This document shows positions 13,799 to 13,916 of a DNA stretch of 13,916 bases, in pieces. The DNA comes from JAVJSD01 sp040219575. GTDB taxonomy: Bacteria > Planctomycetota > Planctomycetia > Pirellulales > Pirellulaceae. The DNA lies in the NCBI GenBank assembly GCA_040219575.1, contig JAVJSD010000102.1, forward strand, positions 1-13,916, written 5' to 3'. The first letter of the stretch is position 1. Every line of letters starts with the position of its first letter. The notes under the pieces were generated by a model. It did not search any database. It worked only from the letters and a program-made list of their open reading frames with translations, and was not told the DNA's origin. Made by a program: the position numbers and the translations under genes.

Positions 13799-13858
13799 AT
13801 CACGACTCCGTGTAGTGTTGCGTTTTGCGAACGTTTCACTACCACACGGAGCCGTGAT
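13799..13858 (+). promoter_or_regulatory. Hairpin enclosing the ribosome binding site of a cut-off gene
   Basis: atcacgactccgtgt-agtg (13799-13817) and cactaccacacggagccgtgat (13837-13858) are reverse complements apart from one change and a 3-base insertion. The right arm ends directly before the ATG at 13859, and the GGAG ribosome binding site (13847-13850) lies inside it. Local base composition is more AT-rich than the rest. It could be a translational control hairpin or the inverted end of a mobile element. Confidence 0.5.
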
Positions 13859-13916
13859 ATGTCAGAGCAAGGATGCTCAAGGCTTTCGCCAGCAGAGTCG
13901 GGCCACATTTTAGATC
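13859..13916 (+). CDS. Possible 5' end of a gene cut by the window edge
   Basis: ATG at 13859 opens a frame with no stop to the window end (19 codons, MSEQGCSRLSPAESGHILD). GGAG lies seven bases upstream, inside the hairpin at 13799-13858. I do not recognise the sequence. It could be a real gene, the start of a transposase-like gene in a mobile element, or chance. Confidence 0.35.
   Translation, partial: MSEQGCSRLSPAESGHILD

Overview
The window looks like a chromosomal segment of a high-GC planctomycete (phylum Planctomycetota). The main reasons are a formaldehyde-activating enzyme beside an MtdA/MtdC-type methylene-tetrahydromethanopterin dehydrogenase, Tat-exported Gfo/Idh/MocA and sugar-isomerase-like proteins, a DUF4058 protein, a DUF4185 domain, a tandem alpha/beta-hydrolase, and widely spaced genes separated by palindromic intergenic repeats. 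This is inferred from protein families and genome style; there is no rRNA or other phylogenetic marker.

Layout. 1-226: upstream region. 227-2641 (+): exported two-domain alpha/beta-hydrolase. 2655-2710: long hairpin between convergent genes. 2768-4327 (-): fae followed by an mtdC-like gene, with a 123-bp inverted-repeat element between them. 4555-5706 (+): ATP-grasp protein, divergent from fae. 5841-6617 (-): DUF4058 protein. 6748-7692 (-): Tat-exported TIM-barrel isomerase-like protein. 7727-7892: element with inverted ends. 7922-7958: intrinsic terminator. 7992-9356 (-): Tat-exported Gfo/Idh/MocA oxidoreductase. 9675-10637 (-): deoxyhypusine-synthase-family protein. 10783-11010 (-): small winged-helix protein. 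11306-13402 (+): beta-lactamase-family hydrolase fused to a DUF4185 domain. 13403-13858: dense palindromic repeats, then the first codons of a possible gene cut by the window end.

How the genes work together. Fae and the dehydrogenase catalyse consecutive steps of H4MPT-linked formaldehyde oxidation: formaldehyde condenses with the pterin, then methylene-H4MPT is oxidised. The divergent ATP-grasp protein could act in making or modifying the pterin cofactor, but that is inference. The exported hydrolase, Gfo/Idh/MocA protein, isomerase-like protein and lactamase-DUF4185 fusion fit the polysaccharide- and sugar-degrading lifestyle of planctomycetes, although no substrate can be read from sequence. 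The winged-helix and deoxyhypusine-synthase-like genes may share transcription.

I saw no defence system, prophage, CRISPR array, tRNA, rRNA or complete transposase. The least explained signals are the intergenic repeats (notably one family that abuts or contains stop codons), an N-terminal hydrolase domain lacking its nucleophile, the lactamase-DUF4185 fusion, and a bacterial deoxyhypusine-synthase homologue with no visible substrate protein.
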